NCBI GenBank assembly: GCA_023140035.1
Contig: JAGLML010000001.1
Location: forward strand, 1 to 25,975
Direction of reading: 5' to 3'
Origin: Thermoplasmatales archaeon
GTDB taxonomy: Archaea; Thermoplasmatota; E2; DHVEG-1
Length of the DNA stretch: 25,975 nt
Shown: piece by piece, positions 6,438 to 14,004 of the stretch
Position numbering within the stretch: the first letter of the stretch is position 1
Layout: every line of letters begins with the position of its first letter
Translations under genes and position numbers: made by a program
The notes under the pieces: generated by a model
The model's database searches: none
What the model was told of the DNA's origin: nothing
The model's input: the letters and a program-made list of their open reading frames with translations, nothing else

Positions 6438-6443
6438 TTTTTT
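6438..6443 (+). terminator. T-run terminator after the transposase
   Basis: Six T residues follow CAATAACC about 33 bases after the transposase stop. Archaeal termination commonly uses such T-runs without a strong hairpin. Confidence 0.35.
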
Positions 6444-6625
6444 CCTATTGTTAATCAGAGTTTATTAGAACAAAATCTCTTTATTTTCTGATTTTGATTT
6501 GTTTTCTTACTAATTTTCGATATTTTTGTCTCAAATTTCTATGATGGATATGTCTTGAAAAATGAATTTTAGACCGATTTTGTGATTTCCCAGGTTACTT
6601 TCGGAACTACTGCTTTCTTAGCAAA

Positions 6626-6673
6626 AATTATATATGATTAATGCATTACATATGTTAACAATTAACCAGGAGG
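6626..6673 (+). promoter_or_regulatory. TATA box and strong SD deciding a TTG start
   Basis: AATTATATAT at 6626-6635 predicts a start near 6656. CCAGGAGGT at 6665-6673 is a near-full SD, seven bases before TTG at 6681, which decides that start. Confidence 0.55.
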
Positions 6674-6680
6674 TATTTAT

Positions 6681-7001
6681 TTGGAAGAGAAAATCAAGAG
6701 TCAAATCCATATCACTAATGTTGCAGAGAAAGAATTAGACCTGCTTTCTAGACATATCGACGTTCTAAACACGGTTAAAGAGCATGGGCCCATAGGGATT
6801 ATACGACTATCACAAATAACCGGTCAGCCACAACATATGATTAGATACTCATTAAGAACTTTAGAAAAAGGTGGAATAATCAAACCTTCATCCCAAGGGG
6901 CCGTAGTCACAGGGAATATACATGAAACATTAGGTACATTGGAATCTACATTGGATGAAATAATCACAACTATGGGTGAACTAAAAAAGAAACTAAAATA
7001 G
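6681..7001 (+). CDS. Archaeal winged-helix predicted transcriptional regulator
   Basis: The protein has 106 residues and a TTG start supported by an AGGAGGT seven bases upstream. Residues about 20-75 form a helix-turn-helix: helix LSRHIDVLNTVKEHG, then IGIIRLSQITGQPQHMIRYS as the recognition region, then LRTLEKGGIIKPSSQGAVVT as the end helix and wing. The last 30 residues (LGTLESTLDEIITTMGELKK) are an amphipathic helix, probably for dimerisation. Small conserved regulators of this kind are widespread in euryarchaea and are of unknown target. It is transcribed alone from its own TATA box; the next gene has its own leader. Confidence 0.75.
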   Translation: MEEKIKSQIHITNVAEKELDLLSRHIDVLNTVKEHGPIGIIRLSQITGQPQHMIRYSLRTLEKGGIIKPSSQGAVVTGNIHETLGTLESTLDEIITTMGELKKKLK

Positions 7002-7111
7002 AAAATAAAAGTAACTTTTAGTAAAGATACATAGGTAATCGTTGAAAATTTGGCAATATTCTTAAATAGTATTATTAAATTGCCCTACTGAACTATAAAG
7101 GGGTAATAGCC

Positions 7112-8098
7112 ATGAAAATAGGGAAAATATTGATACTTGTGATGATAGTGGGTAGCCTTCTCGGTGTTTCAATCTATTCTGTTGGAGCTGTTGAGGAAAA
7201 TGAAACTATAACAGATGGAGTGGGAGATGTTATTGACTTTCTAACCCAAGAAGTTGTAGAAGAACATCCGGAAATTGATGAGAAAAATATCGATATAACC
7301 ATGTTAGAATATAAGAGAGAGGGCAAAAGGGCAACGTTAACGTTAACAGTAGATGGAATTATCGAAGATAGAGGAAATATAAGCGATGTAAGCGACTTTG
7401 GATTTGTGGAACCCTCATTTGATGATGTAAATACAGTAGCATATACTTTTACATTAATAACATCGGTTGAATCTTACCAAATAACATATGCAAATACTAC
7501 TTGCCAACTTATTTATTTTACAGATTTTGAGATTATAAATCTTACGGAAGATGATTTTTCTGTATTGTATGATACTCTTACGATTTCATTTGATTTGAAA
7601 ACTGACAATGAAACCTATGAAGAAGTTTCTGTCCGGACAATTTATCAAAAATTTTCTTTTTCTGATTGGGAAGAGTGGGATGAAGAGGATTTAGAAGGAC
7701 TTGAAGATTTAATAATCTTTTTGACTGATGAAGCTCCAAATTCACCCATACAAGCTGATGCATTTGCACCAAATTTAGGCGAGGTGGGCAAATCTGTTGA
7801 GTTCGAAGGATTTCCTTCTTTCGGTCAACCTCCCTATACATACCAGTGGGAATTCGACGATGGTTCTGCACCATCATCAGAAAAAAGCCCAACTCACATT
7901 TATGATGAACCTGGAGAATATGAGTACACATTCACGGTAACAGATAATTCAGGTGCGTCAGCGAGTTATTCAGATACTATCGAAATTAGTGGGGATGCCG
8001 GAGATGATGAGGGTATTCCCATCATCATGTTCGTTGTAGTAATAGTAATAATAGCATCAATTGGCATTATTGCATTGGTTTATATAATAAGACGATAA
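7112..8098 (+). CDS. Membrane-anchored surface protein with one PKD domain
   Basis: The protein has 328 residues. Residues 1-26 form a signal peptide (ILILVMIVGSLLGVSIYSVG, then a VGA cleavage-like site). A unique acidic domain of about 180 residues follows, with several possible N-glycosylation sequons (NET, NIS, NTT, NLT). Residues about 215-290 form a PKD domain with the typical WEFDDGSA and YDEPGEYEYTFTVTD motifs. A 23-residue transmembrane helix (about 302-325, IIMFVVVIVIIASIGIIALV) ends in a short IRR cytoplasmic tail. The protein is thus exposed outside and tethered at its C terminus. GGGG about ten bases before the ATG acts as the SD, and a TATA-like stretch lies near 7063-7075. It probably has an adhesive or cell-envelope role; no enzyme motif is seen. 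Confidence 0.8.
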   Translation: MKIGKILILVMIVGSLLGVSIYSVGAVEENETITDGVGDVIDFLTQEVVEEHPEIDEKNIDITMLEYKREGKRATLTLTVDGIIEDRGNISDVSDFGFVEPSFDDVNTVAYTFTLITSVESYQITYANTTCQLIYFTDFEIINLTEDDFSVLYDTLTISFDLKTDNETYEEVSVRTIYQKFSFSDWEEWDEEDLEGLEDLIIFLTDEAPNSPIQADAFAPNLGEVGKSVEFEGFPSFGQPPYTYQWEFDDGSAPSSEKSPTHIYDEPGEYEYTFTVTDNSGASASYSDTIEISGDAGDDEGIPIIMFVVVIVIIASIGIIALVYIIRR

Positions 8099-8186
8099 AG
8101 TAACATCTTTATCTTTCTTCTTTATTGCCTGTTTTTAGTTATCTTTTTATTTAGCCATCATATGACTTTCAAAAAGAGGAGTCTAA

Positions 8187-9530
8187 ATGACAGAGAAAGA
8201 GAGTGAATATGCCTATAAGAAGAAGTCTGCGTGGGAGATCCTAACTAAAACTCAGATCAAAAAAGCCTTTGATTTTGCTGAGGAGTACAAAACATTTTTG
8301 AATGATGTGAAAACAGAAAGGGAAGCGGTACAACGAATAAACGAGATGGCAAAAACAAGTAAGAAAAAAATCATAATGAACAGGGGAAAGGAAGCTGCCA
8401 TTATTGTACCTGGTAAAAAACCTGTACATGAAGGGCTCCGTATTATAATATCTCATATAGATTCTCCTCGACTGGATTTAAAACAAGTTCCACTGTACGA
8501 GGATTCAGAAAGTAATCTCGCACTTTTTGAGACGCATTACTATGGTGGAATAAAAAAATTCCAATGGGTAGTTATTCCTCTTGCGTTACATGGAGTCGTC
8601 GTTAAAAAAGATGGAGGAAAAATTACTTTTACATTGGGTGAAAATGAAAACGAGCCCGTTTTTTCTGTACCTGATTTGCTACCTCATCTGTCCCATGAAG
8701 TACAAGATACGAAAAAAATTGATGAAGCTATAAAAGGAGAAAGTTTAGATATAATGGTGGGAAGTAGACCGGCGGCAGGTGATTTTAAAGAAAAAATCAA
8801 AACCGCAATTCTTGATAAATTGCATAAAGATTATGGAATAACGGAAGAGGATTTTATTTCTGCTGAACTTGAGGCAGTTCCTGCTCACAAAGCAAGGGAC
8901 ATGGGATTCGATAAATCACTTATAGGTGCATATGGGCAAGATGACAGAGCTTGTGCCTTTGCATCATTAAAGGCAATACTCGATGTAAAAAACCCTGGAC
9001 ACACTGCACTATCGCTTTTTGTTGATAAGGAAGAAATAGGCAGTGAAGGGAGTGCCACCGCTCAGGTTACAACTTTTCTAAGATCAATTTTAAAAAAGTT
9101 AGATCCATCTATTGATGTAGATAGTGTTATGCTAAAATCTAAGGTAGTATCAGCTGATGTGAACGCCGCAGTAACGCCCAACTATACAGATGTTTTCGAA
9201 CTTAAAAACGCTTCATCTCTGGGAAACGGTATAGTCATGTCTAAATATACTGGTCATGGCGGTAAATACGCTGCAAACGATGCCTCTGCAGAGTATGTTG
9301 CAGAGATTAGAACAATGCTTAACAAGGCAAAAATACCGTGGCAAACTGGAGAACTGGGCAAGGTTGACAAAGGCGGTGGAGGTACCGTTGCAAAGTATTT
9401 CTCCAGATTGGGTATGGAAGTTATTGACCTTGGGCCAGCTGTAATGTCTATGCATTCGCCTTTTGAAGTTACAAGTAAGGCAGATATTTATTCTTCATAC
9501 TTGGCATATTACGCGTTCCTAAAAACCTGA
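8187..9530 (+). CDS. M18-family aminopeptidase
   Basis: The protein has 447 residues, cytosolic, with GAGGAG about seven bases before the ATG. It matches the M18 (aspartyl aminopeptidase type) family. The first metal ligand is in ISHIDSPRLDLK (His90), the bridging Asp in AYGQDDRACAF (Asp252), the general base and ligand pair in LFVDKEEIGSEG (Glu282-Glu283), a further Asp in SADVNAAVTPNY (Asp324), and the last His in VMSMHSPFEV (His423). The cocatalytic zinc set appears complete, so it should release N-terminal residues from peptides, likely acidic ones. Such enzymes form large dodecamers. It is a single-gene unit ending before a short palindrome; length is normal for the family. Confidence 0.92.
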   Translation: MTEKESEYAYKKKSAWEILTKTQIKKAFDFAEEYKTFLNDVKTEREAVQRINEMAKTSKKKIIMNRGKEAAIIVPGKKPVHEGLRIIISHIDSPRLDLKQVPLYEDSESNLALFETHYYGGIKKFQWVVIPLALHGVVVKKDGGKITFTLGENENEPVFSVPDLLPHLSHEVQDTKKIDEAIKGESLDIMVGSRPAAGDFKEKIKTAILDKLHKDYGITEEDFISAELEAVPAHKARDMGFDKSLIGAYGQDDRACAFASLKAILDVKNPGHTALSLFVDKEEIGSEGSATAQVTTFLRSILKKLDPSIDVDSVMLKSKVVSADVNAAVTPNYTDVFELKNASSLGNGIVMSKYTGHGGKYAANDASAEYVAEIRTMLNKAKIPWQTGELGKVDKGGGGTVAKYFSRLGMEVIDLGPAVMSMHSPFEVTSKADIYSSYLAYYAFLKT

Positions 9531-9538
9531 TATGGGCC

Positions 9539-9552
9539 TTGCCCATGGGCAA
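9539..9552. repeat. 14-bp perfect palindrome TTGCCCATGGGCAA
   Basis: This palindrome lies 9-22 bases after the aminopeptidase stop. Its first 12 bases recur at 12195-12206, and a 13/14 match to TGCCCATGGGCAAC lies at 12217-12230. A T5 run follows at 9559-9563, so it may act as a transcript-end hairpin, or the copies may mark the borders of an inserted segment. Confidence 0.5.
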
Positions 9553-9703
9553 CTTTGATTTTTCATAGAATATAAAGTCAACTATTTTCTGAATAGGCTT
9601 GTAGTATTAGTCAAAGCCGTCTCGCTAAGGCCATATCATTATAAACAATCGTTGAGATGTTAAATTGGTACTCAAAAAAAGAAATAATCTTAGGGTGAAT
9701 ATG

Positions 9704-10459
9704 ATGACTGAAAATAAACGATTTGCGATTGTGACGGGTGGAGTTTCTGGAATTGGGAAATCTATTGTTTCACGTTTAAAAGAAGAGCATTATAGAATAT
9801 TTGTAATTGATAAAAACAAACCTCCAAAAGAAGAAAAAGATGAAGTGAAATATTTTCAAGCTGATATTTCTGATTACGATAAAATCAAGAAAGTATTCCT
9901 TAAAATTTCCGATAAAACAAGCAAAAAGCTTCATTTATTGGTCAATAATGCCGCTATAACTGGTGCCGCTATAACCGATGATATGAAGTCTATTGAAAAG
10001 ATAGCACAAGAAGACATCAAAAATTTGATTGATGTTAACATCATCGGGACAATAAATTGTTGTAAAGAAGCAATTCCTTTATTGCGGAAGTGTAAATATG
10101 AAAACCCATCGATAATTATTATTTCTTCTGTTGAAGGGGTGAGAGGTAAGGATGATTCAAGCGAAATATATGCAGTTACTAAAGGTGCATTATTTGCACT
10201 TGGGCGCTCATTATCTATCAAATATGCACCAGCTAATATAAGAGTCAATTGTATATCTCCTGGAGCAATACTAACAAATGGGGATAAAGAAGAACATCGT
10301 TACTTTCAACCATTGAAGCAAATAGGTAAACCTTTAGATATTGCAAATGCAGTTGAATTTCTAGCATCTGAAAATGCGAAGTTTATTACAGGAATCAATT
10401 TGGTTATAGATGGAGGTGTTACTGCAAAGCTCGGTTATGGACAAAAAAAAGGTACCTAG
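9704..10459 (+). CDS. Short-chain dehydrogenase/reductase (SDR)
   Basis: The classical SDR has 251 residues from the ATG at 9704. The frame is open further upstream to a TTG at 9665, but AGGGTGA at 9691-9697 lies seven bases before ATG 9704 and the SDR fold begins seven residues in; the ATG at 9701 is an alternative. TGGVSGIG (11-18) is the nucleotide loop. Asp36 at the end of the second strand favours NAD(H) over NADP(H). ADISD, NNAAI (81-85), the Ser pair at 141-142 and Y156-x3-K160 (YAVTK) complete the active site. SPGAI and the IDGG near the C terminus are typical. The substrate cannot be read from sequence. It converges on the nuclease-like gene with 24 bases between stops. Confidence 0.88.
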   Translation: MTENKRFAIVTGGVSGIGKSIVSRLKEEHYRIFVIDKNKPPKEEKDEVKYFQADISDYDKIKKVFLKISDKTSKKLHLLVNNAAITGAAITDDMKSIEKIAQEDIKNLIDVNIIGTINCCKEAIPLLRKCKYENPSIIIISSVEGVRGKDDSSEIYAVTKGALFALGRSLSIKYAPANIRVNCISPGAILTNGDKEEHRYFQPLKQIGKPLDIANAVEFLASENAKFITGINLVIDGGVTAKLGYGQKKGT

Positions 10460-10483
10460 ATGATACATTTGAATAGCAACGTT

Positions 10484-11269
10484 TCACTCAATATCGCTAA
10501 ATTCCAGTTTTGCCCTAAATTTTTTTAGTTTGACATCATCAGACTTTGCAGCCTTTTTAACCCTAGGTGAAAAGTCCTCAGCTATTAACATCCCATAAAC
10601 GTCTTTTTTCTCTTTATCTCTGATTGCATTCATATACCCAAGAAGTTGACCAATGGCACCATCTTGTGCTGTACCCATCTTTACCTCGATTACAACTGTT
10701 TTTTTTCCATCGCTGGCAACAAAATCTGCATCCCCTACAGAAGTTGGGTATTCATCATCTATAAGTTTTAATCCATCTCCAATTTCCCCGAAATTATTTT
10801 TTATATATCGCTGAACTTCTGGTTCTTTAAAATCTAGAAAAACATCTTTTGCAAGATCAACTTTCTCAACTTCTCTCATCACTTCTATAAGTTCATCAAG
10901 AATTTCTTCAGTTCCACTAAAACTTTGTAGAGTACAAGGGAGATGAAGAGAATAATCGCCACCTTGTTGAAATTTTTCAGGAAGATCCCTTATTCTAACT
11001 GGGCCAATATCACGATAATCAACATCTCTCCAGTATGTATGCGTACTGCCTTCGGTTAAAGCATCTTTTTCGTAAATAAATTCTTTTATATCTGCAACAT
11101 CCAAAACGGTCGCAGGACCAAAAACAATGACTACATCGTCTTTCTCAATATTTTTCTCTTGGTCTTCTCGTAAACCTACAAAAGTTCTGAGAAAACCAGC
11201 TACACGTGCTGAATCATAAGTAGGATATTCATTTTCAATTCTTTGTTTTATTTCCCTGCCGTCGAGGTA
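10484..11269 (-). CDS. C-terminal part of a frameshifted gene: NucS-like nuclease domain
   Basis: The open frame runs leftward from 11272 with coding-like sequence (YLDGREIKQRIENEYPTYDS and on), but the only usual start in it is a TTG at 11104 with no SD. The last ~110 residues match the NucS/EndoMS-type PD-(D/E)xK nuclease: VGDADFVAS (catalytic Asp), VVIEVKMGTAQ (Glu and Lys), then GAIGQLLGYMNAI with Gln and Tyr. NucS acts on mismatched or branched DNA and some relatives are restriction-type effectors. The first ~75 residues fit directly onto the end of the upstream frame if one base is skipped in the A5 run at 11270-11274, giving one protein of about 508 residues. So this is probably the second half of a broken, mis-sequenced or recoded gene. 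The isolated TTG-start version would have 206 residues. Confidence 0.62.
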   Translation of the reverse strand, partial: YLDGREIKQRIENEYPTYDSARVAGFLRTFVGLREDQEKNIEKDDVVIVFGPATVLDVADIKEFIYEKDALTEGSTHTYWRDVDYRDIGPVRIRDLPEKFQQGGDYSLHLPCTLQSFSGTEEILDELIEVMREVEKVDLAKDVFLDFKEPEVQRYIKNNFGEIGDGLKLIDDEYPTSVGDADFVASDGKKTVVIEVKMGTAQDGAIGQLLGYMNAIRDKEKKDVYGMLIAEDFSPRVKKAAKSDDVKLKKFRAKLEFSDIE

Positions 11270-12011
11270 TTTTTAATTTAATAAAAAAATCAATCCAATT
11301 ATTACAATTTTCATTTTTCATATGAGGACCAAGAATCATATTATCATGGCTCCAAGCAGATTTTGACAAAGTATCTATTATACTTTCTACACGGGTTTTA
11401 TCTAATGTCCTGGTCTTTCCACTAGCAAACTCTCTAATTGATCGCTGGTCACTCCAATTCGGATCAAGTTTTAGAGCGTTAAGCAAAGTCATAAAAGTAA
11501 TCCAAAGTTGTTCATATCTTATAAATGGATCTTCTTGCATATGTGCAATTCTACATTGTCTTAAAATAGTGTGAACAGCATGTTTTTTTTCACTCGAATT
11601 TAATGTTTTAATTCTTTCTGGAAATTTATCTAATAATTCTTTAGAAAATATTGAATCTGTGTGTGTAGAAAAAGTGATTTTTGCGGGTACTTGAATATCT
11701 GCATCTTCCAATTCTTTTCTATTATCTATCGAATAATCATATTTTTCTAGAACAAATGTTGGATTAATTTCAATACCAGATTGATAAATTGCAATTATAT
11801 TCAAAAATTCATTCAGTTTTCCTTCAACATCATCAATTATTCTTTTATCACAATAGTCTGTCTCAAAAAATAATTCTCCTCGGACATGACGTTTTCCAAT
11901 CTGTTTGATATTTACATCTTTACTTACAATTTCTTCTCCGTTTTCTATCACAGTATTTTTTAATTCAAATGATATTTTCCATTTATATTTTGGAGCGGAT
12001 TTTTTTACCAT
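11235..12011 (-). CDS. N-terminal part of the frameshifted nuclease gene; helical domain of unknown function
   Basis: There are 258 codons as annotated; about 247 are likely native, and the last 11 (IPRRQGNKTKN) look like out-of-frame read-through after the A5 run. The N-terminal ~110 residues are beta-rich (YKWKISFELKNTVI, KDVNIKQIGKRHVRGELFFE). Residues about 145-247 are helical and include RYEQLWITFMTLLNALKLDP, which recalls the HEPN-like domains of ApeA-type and other defence proteins. No R-x4-6-H motif is evident, so HEPN is only a suggestion. The ATG at 12011 lacks an SD; the frame is open upstream to a stop near 12073 with no better start. A structured RNA candidate ends 100 bases upstream on the same strand, so it may lie in this gene's leader. 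Confidence 0.55.
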   Translation of the reverse strand: MVKKSAPKYKWKISFELKNTVIENGEEIVSKDVNIKQIGKRHVRGELFFETDYCDKRIIDDVEGKLNEFLNIIAIYQSGIEINPTFVLEKYDYSIDNRKELEDADIQVPAKITFSTHTDSIFSKELLDKFPERIKTLNSSEKKHAVHTILRQCRIAHMQEDPFIRYEQLWITFMTLLNALKLDPNWSDQRSIREFASGKTRTLDKTRVESIIDTLSKSAWSHDNMILGPHMKNENCNNWIDFFIKLKIPRRQGNKTKN

Positions 12012-12110
12012 GTTATTAATCCGTTGTATAATATCATCTATTTTCTTAAAAGATGTTGCATTCGCCAGTCACTTCATTCTGAAAGGAGAATTTATTCAGC
12101 ACTTATCACC

Positions 12111-12213
12111 AAAAAATCGGTGGAAACACCGTGCCTGCAACACCGTGTTTGCATCACCGTTTGATGCACCGACACTAAACTCGCCCACGAGAACTTGCCC
12201 ATGGGCGAGTTTT
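12111..12213 (-). ncRNA. Candidate structured RNA (multi-hairpin, own TATA box and terminator)
   Basis: On the minus strand TTTATATC (12243-12236) predicts a start near 12213. The RNA would open with an 11-bp perfect stem (AAACTCGCCCA at 12212-12202 in RNA order, pairing with TGGGCGAGTTT at 12187-12177, 14-base loop). A GCATCA/TGATGC stem, a weaker TGCA-based stem, and a CGGTG-TTTC-CACCG hairpin (12131-12118) followed by A and T6 (12116-12111) come next, an intrinsic-terminator-like end. Four copies of CGGTG at 14-, 14- and 12-base spacing could compete for the single 3' CACCG. It is either a ~100-nt independent RNA or an attenuator-like leader of the nuclease gene starting at 12011. No known RNA family was recognised. 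It fills most of the 12012-12334 gap; the remainder is the TFB promoter and unassigned DNA. Confidence 0.5.
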
Positions 12214-12261
12214 TTCTGCCTATGGGCAACCCCCGATATAAAAGAGACAGTGATAGAAATA

Positions 12262-12326
12262 TTTATATATGAGTTACTTCATTGCCTTTAAAAGCGTATC
12301 GAAAAGTATAAAAGATTTATGGGGGA
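12262..12326 (+). promoter_or_regulatory. Promoter and SD of the TFB gene
   Basis: TTTATATA at 12262-12269 predicts a start near 12291. GGGGGA at 12321-12326 is a good SD, eight bases before ATG 12335. A second AGTATAAAAG at 12305-12314 could drive a leaderless form. Confidence 0.55.
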
Positions 12327-12334
12327 ATTAATCA

Positions 12335-13291
12335 ATGATTCCTATTCAATCAAAAAAGAAGAAAGATAAACGGCAGAATATAGAAGAAATCATTGAATGT
12401 CCTGAATGTAGTAGTACACATCTTAGTAGGGATTATTCCAGAGCAGAATTAGTTTGTGAAGATTGCGGACTTGTCATAGATGAGGCTTTTATTGATCATG
12501 GTCCTGAATGGAGAGCATTTGACAGTGATCAGCGAGAAAAGAGAGCTCGAGTAGGGGCCCCGATGACCTATACAATTCACGATAAGGGTCTTAGTACAAT
12601 GATCGGTTGGAAAAACAGAGATTCTTATGGAAAATCTATTCCAACCAGAAACAGGGCTCAGTTGTATCGTCTCAGAAAATGGCAGAGAAGAATTAGAATT
12701 AGTGATGCTACAGAAAGAAACCTTGCCTTTGCATTATCGGAACTTGACAGAATGGCTTCTGGAATGAGCCTTCCTAGAACGGTAAGGGAAACAGCAGCCA
12801 TGATCTACCGAAAGGCAGTTCTGAAGAACCTCATCAGAGGAAGGAGTATAGAAGGTGTCTCGGCCTCTGCCCTTTATGCAGCCTGCAGGCAATGTAATGT
12901 GCCAAGGACACTTGATGAAATTGCAGCATCATCACGCGTGTCAAGAAAGGAAATCGGTAGGACATACAGATTTATCGCAAGAGAGTTAGGACTGAAACTC
13001 ATGCCTACATCACCGCAGGATTATATATCAAGATTTTGCAGTGAATTAAAACTAAGTGGAGATGTACAAGCAAAATCAATTGAAATTTTGAAAGATGCAG
13101 CTGATAAGGAGCTTACAAGCGGTCGTGGACCAACGGGCGTTGCAGCAGCTTCTATTTATATTTCATCCATACTATGTGGAGAACGACGAACGCAAAGAGA
13201 AGTGGCAGATGTGGCAGGAGTAACAGAAGTAACAATTCGAAACAGATACAAAGAACTTGCTGAGCGATTAGACATTGATATCATTCTCTAA
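12335..13291 (+). CDS. tfb: Transcription initiation factor B (archaeal TFIIB)
   Basis: The protein has 318 residues, the standard TFB length. The N-terminal zinc ribbon uses Cys22, Cys25, Cys41 and Cys44 (ECPECSS, VCEDCGLV) to dock on RNA polymerase. The B-reader/B-linker follows (GPEWRAFDSDQREKRARVGA). Two cyclin-fold repeats (about 120-215 and 217-318) contain the internal duplicates SIEGVSASALYAACRQCNVP and GPTGVAAASIYISSILCGER. Each repeat ends in a helix-turn-helix (DEIAASSRVSRKEIGRTYRF and REVADVAGVTEVTIRNRYKE) that contacts the BRE on either side of the TATA box. It binds the TBP-promoter complex and recruits polymerase. Only five bases separate its stop from rlmE, so the two are co-transcribed. 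Confidence 0.97.
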   Translation: MIPIQSKKKKDKRQNIEEIIECPECSSTHLSRDYSRAELVCEDCGLVIDEAFIDHGPEWRAFDSDQREKRARVGAPMTYTIHDKGLSTMIGWKNRDSYGKSIPTRNRAQLYRLRKWQRRIRISDATERNLAFALSELDRMASGMSLPRTVRETAAMIYRKAVLKNLIRGRSIEGVSASALYAACRQCNVPRTLDEIAASSRVSRKEIGRTYRFIARELGLKLMPTSPQDYISRFCSELKLSGDVQAKSIEILKDAADKELTSGRGPTGVAAASIYISSILCGERRTQREVADVAGVTEVTIRNRYKELAERLDIDIIL

Positions 13292-13296
13292 ATACA

Positions 13297-13908
13297 ATGA
13301 CTCGTTGGTATAGCGAAAAAAAGAGAGAGCATTTCTACAAAGAAGCAAAGCGGCTCGGGTATCGAGCTCGCTCTGCATTTAAATTAAAACAGATTCAAAA
13401 GAGATTTGGTGTTTTTTCAAAGAAAGATATTGTTATAGATCTCGGTGCAGCTCCAGGTGGATGGAGTCAGGTCGCAAAAGAATATGTTGACAAACAAGGG
13501 ATTGTTATTGGTGCAGATATTCTACCAATTAAACCTCTTGATAATGTGCAATTCATCCAAGGGGACATTGCAGATAATGAAACAGTAGAGAAAATCAAAC
13601 AAATATTGAACGATACCAAAGCAGATGTTGTTCTATCAGATATGTCGCCAGATATTTCTGGGAATTACTCTGTTGATCAGGCTCGAAGTCTCTGGCTGTG
13701 CGAGCGAGCGTTAGAAGTAGCAGAACAAATACTACACCCTAACGGAACTTTTGTTTGTAAAATTTTCGAAGGAGCGGACACTAAAGAATTTATTGAAAAG
13801 GTGAAACAATGCTTTTCTTCAGTAAGAACGTTTACTCCTGATGCATCACGGAAAAGCAGCTCAGAGATTTATATAATAGCGAAATCATTAAAAAATACCC
13901 TTACATAA
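13297..13908 (+). CDS. rlmE: 23S rRNA (uridine-2'-O-)methyltransferase, RlmE/FtsJ type
   Basis: The protein has 203 residues and starts five bases after the TFB stop. The Rossmann-type SAM-binding motif is VIDLGAAPGGWSQVA (about 46-60). The K-D-K-E catalytic tetrad of the FtsJ family is present: Lys29 (RSAFKLKQI), Asp115 (LSDMSP), Lys155 (FVCKIFEG) and Glu190 (SSEIYIIA). FtsJ/RlmE adds a 2'-O-methyl group to a uridine in the A-loop of 23S rRNA during late large-subunit assembly; archaeal members of this size usually lack the TRAM domain, as here. The short basic N terminus (WYSEKKREHFYKEAKRLGYR) is the RNA-contacting region. A hairpin overlaps its stop codon. Confidence 0.93.
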   Translation: MTRWYSEKKREHFYKEAKRLGYRARSAFKLKQIQKRFGVFSKKDIVIDLGAAPGGWSQVAKEYVDKQGIVIGADILPIKPLDNVQFIQGDIADNETVEKIKQILNDTKADVVLSDMSPDISGNYSVDQARSLWLCERALEVAEQILHPNGTFVCKIFEGADTKEFIEKVKQCFSSVRTFTPDASRKSSSEIYIIAKSLKNTLT

Positions 13909-13915
13909 GGTATTT
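13893..13915. terminator. Hairpin across the rlmE stop codon
   Basis: AAATACC (13893-13899) pairs perfectly with GGTATTT (13909-13915), enclosing the TAA stop at 13906-13908. No T-run follows on the plus strand, so it may be a 3'-end stabiliser rather than a terminator. Confidence 0.35.
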
Positions 13916-14004
13916 AATAAGTTCAACTAAACAACAGGTAAACAATAGAAGAATATATTATGTAGTAATTGATACCAAAGTCACTTCGCATAAACTGAAC
14001 TTAC

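Larger units (their letters stand above)
4812..6438 (+). mobile_element. IS4/ISH3-like insertion sequence (ends not resolved)
   Basis: This single-gene element carries a full-length DDE transposase. Exact termini were not found. A weak candidate pair of ends is GGTTGTTGGT (left, from 4819) against GGTTATTGGT (reverse strand, near 6428-6437), which agree at 9 of 10 positions. No target duplication was seen beside them, so the limits given are approximate and the tandem repeats at 4778 may also belong to the element. Confidence 0.55.

Noticed and set aside
4819..6438. Terminal inverted repeats of the insertion sequence
   Set aside because: The only candidate, GGTTGTTGGT against GGTTATTGGT, is short and imperfect, and no flanking target duplication was found; used only as a rough limit.
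9256..9444. Plus-strand ORF inside the M18 aminopeptidase gene
   Set aside because: It lies wholly inside a well-supported gene in another frame, with no motif of its own.
9531..9664. tRNA or other stable RNA after the aminopeptidase
   Set aside because: No cloverleaf arms or T-loop consensus could be found; only the palindrome is notable.
9665..9703. TTG start extending the SDR by 13 residues
   Set aside because: No SD before the TTG, while AGGGTGA precedes ATG 9704 and homologous sequence begins there.
12177..12215. Plus-strand intrinsic terminator (11-bp stem plus T-run)
   Set aside because: No plus-strand gene ends upstream of it; the minus-strand reading, with a TATA box before it and a terminator after it, explains the same stem better.
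11905..12291. Plus-strand 128-codon ORF
   Set aside because: It overlaps the minus-strand gene and the hairpin region, has no SD, and its composition reflects the repeats rather than a protein.
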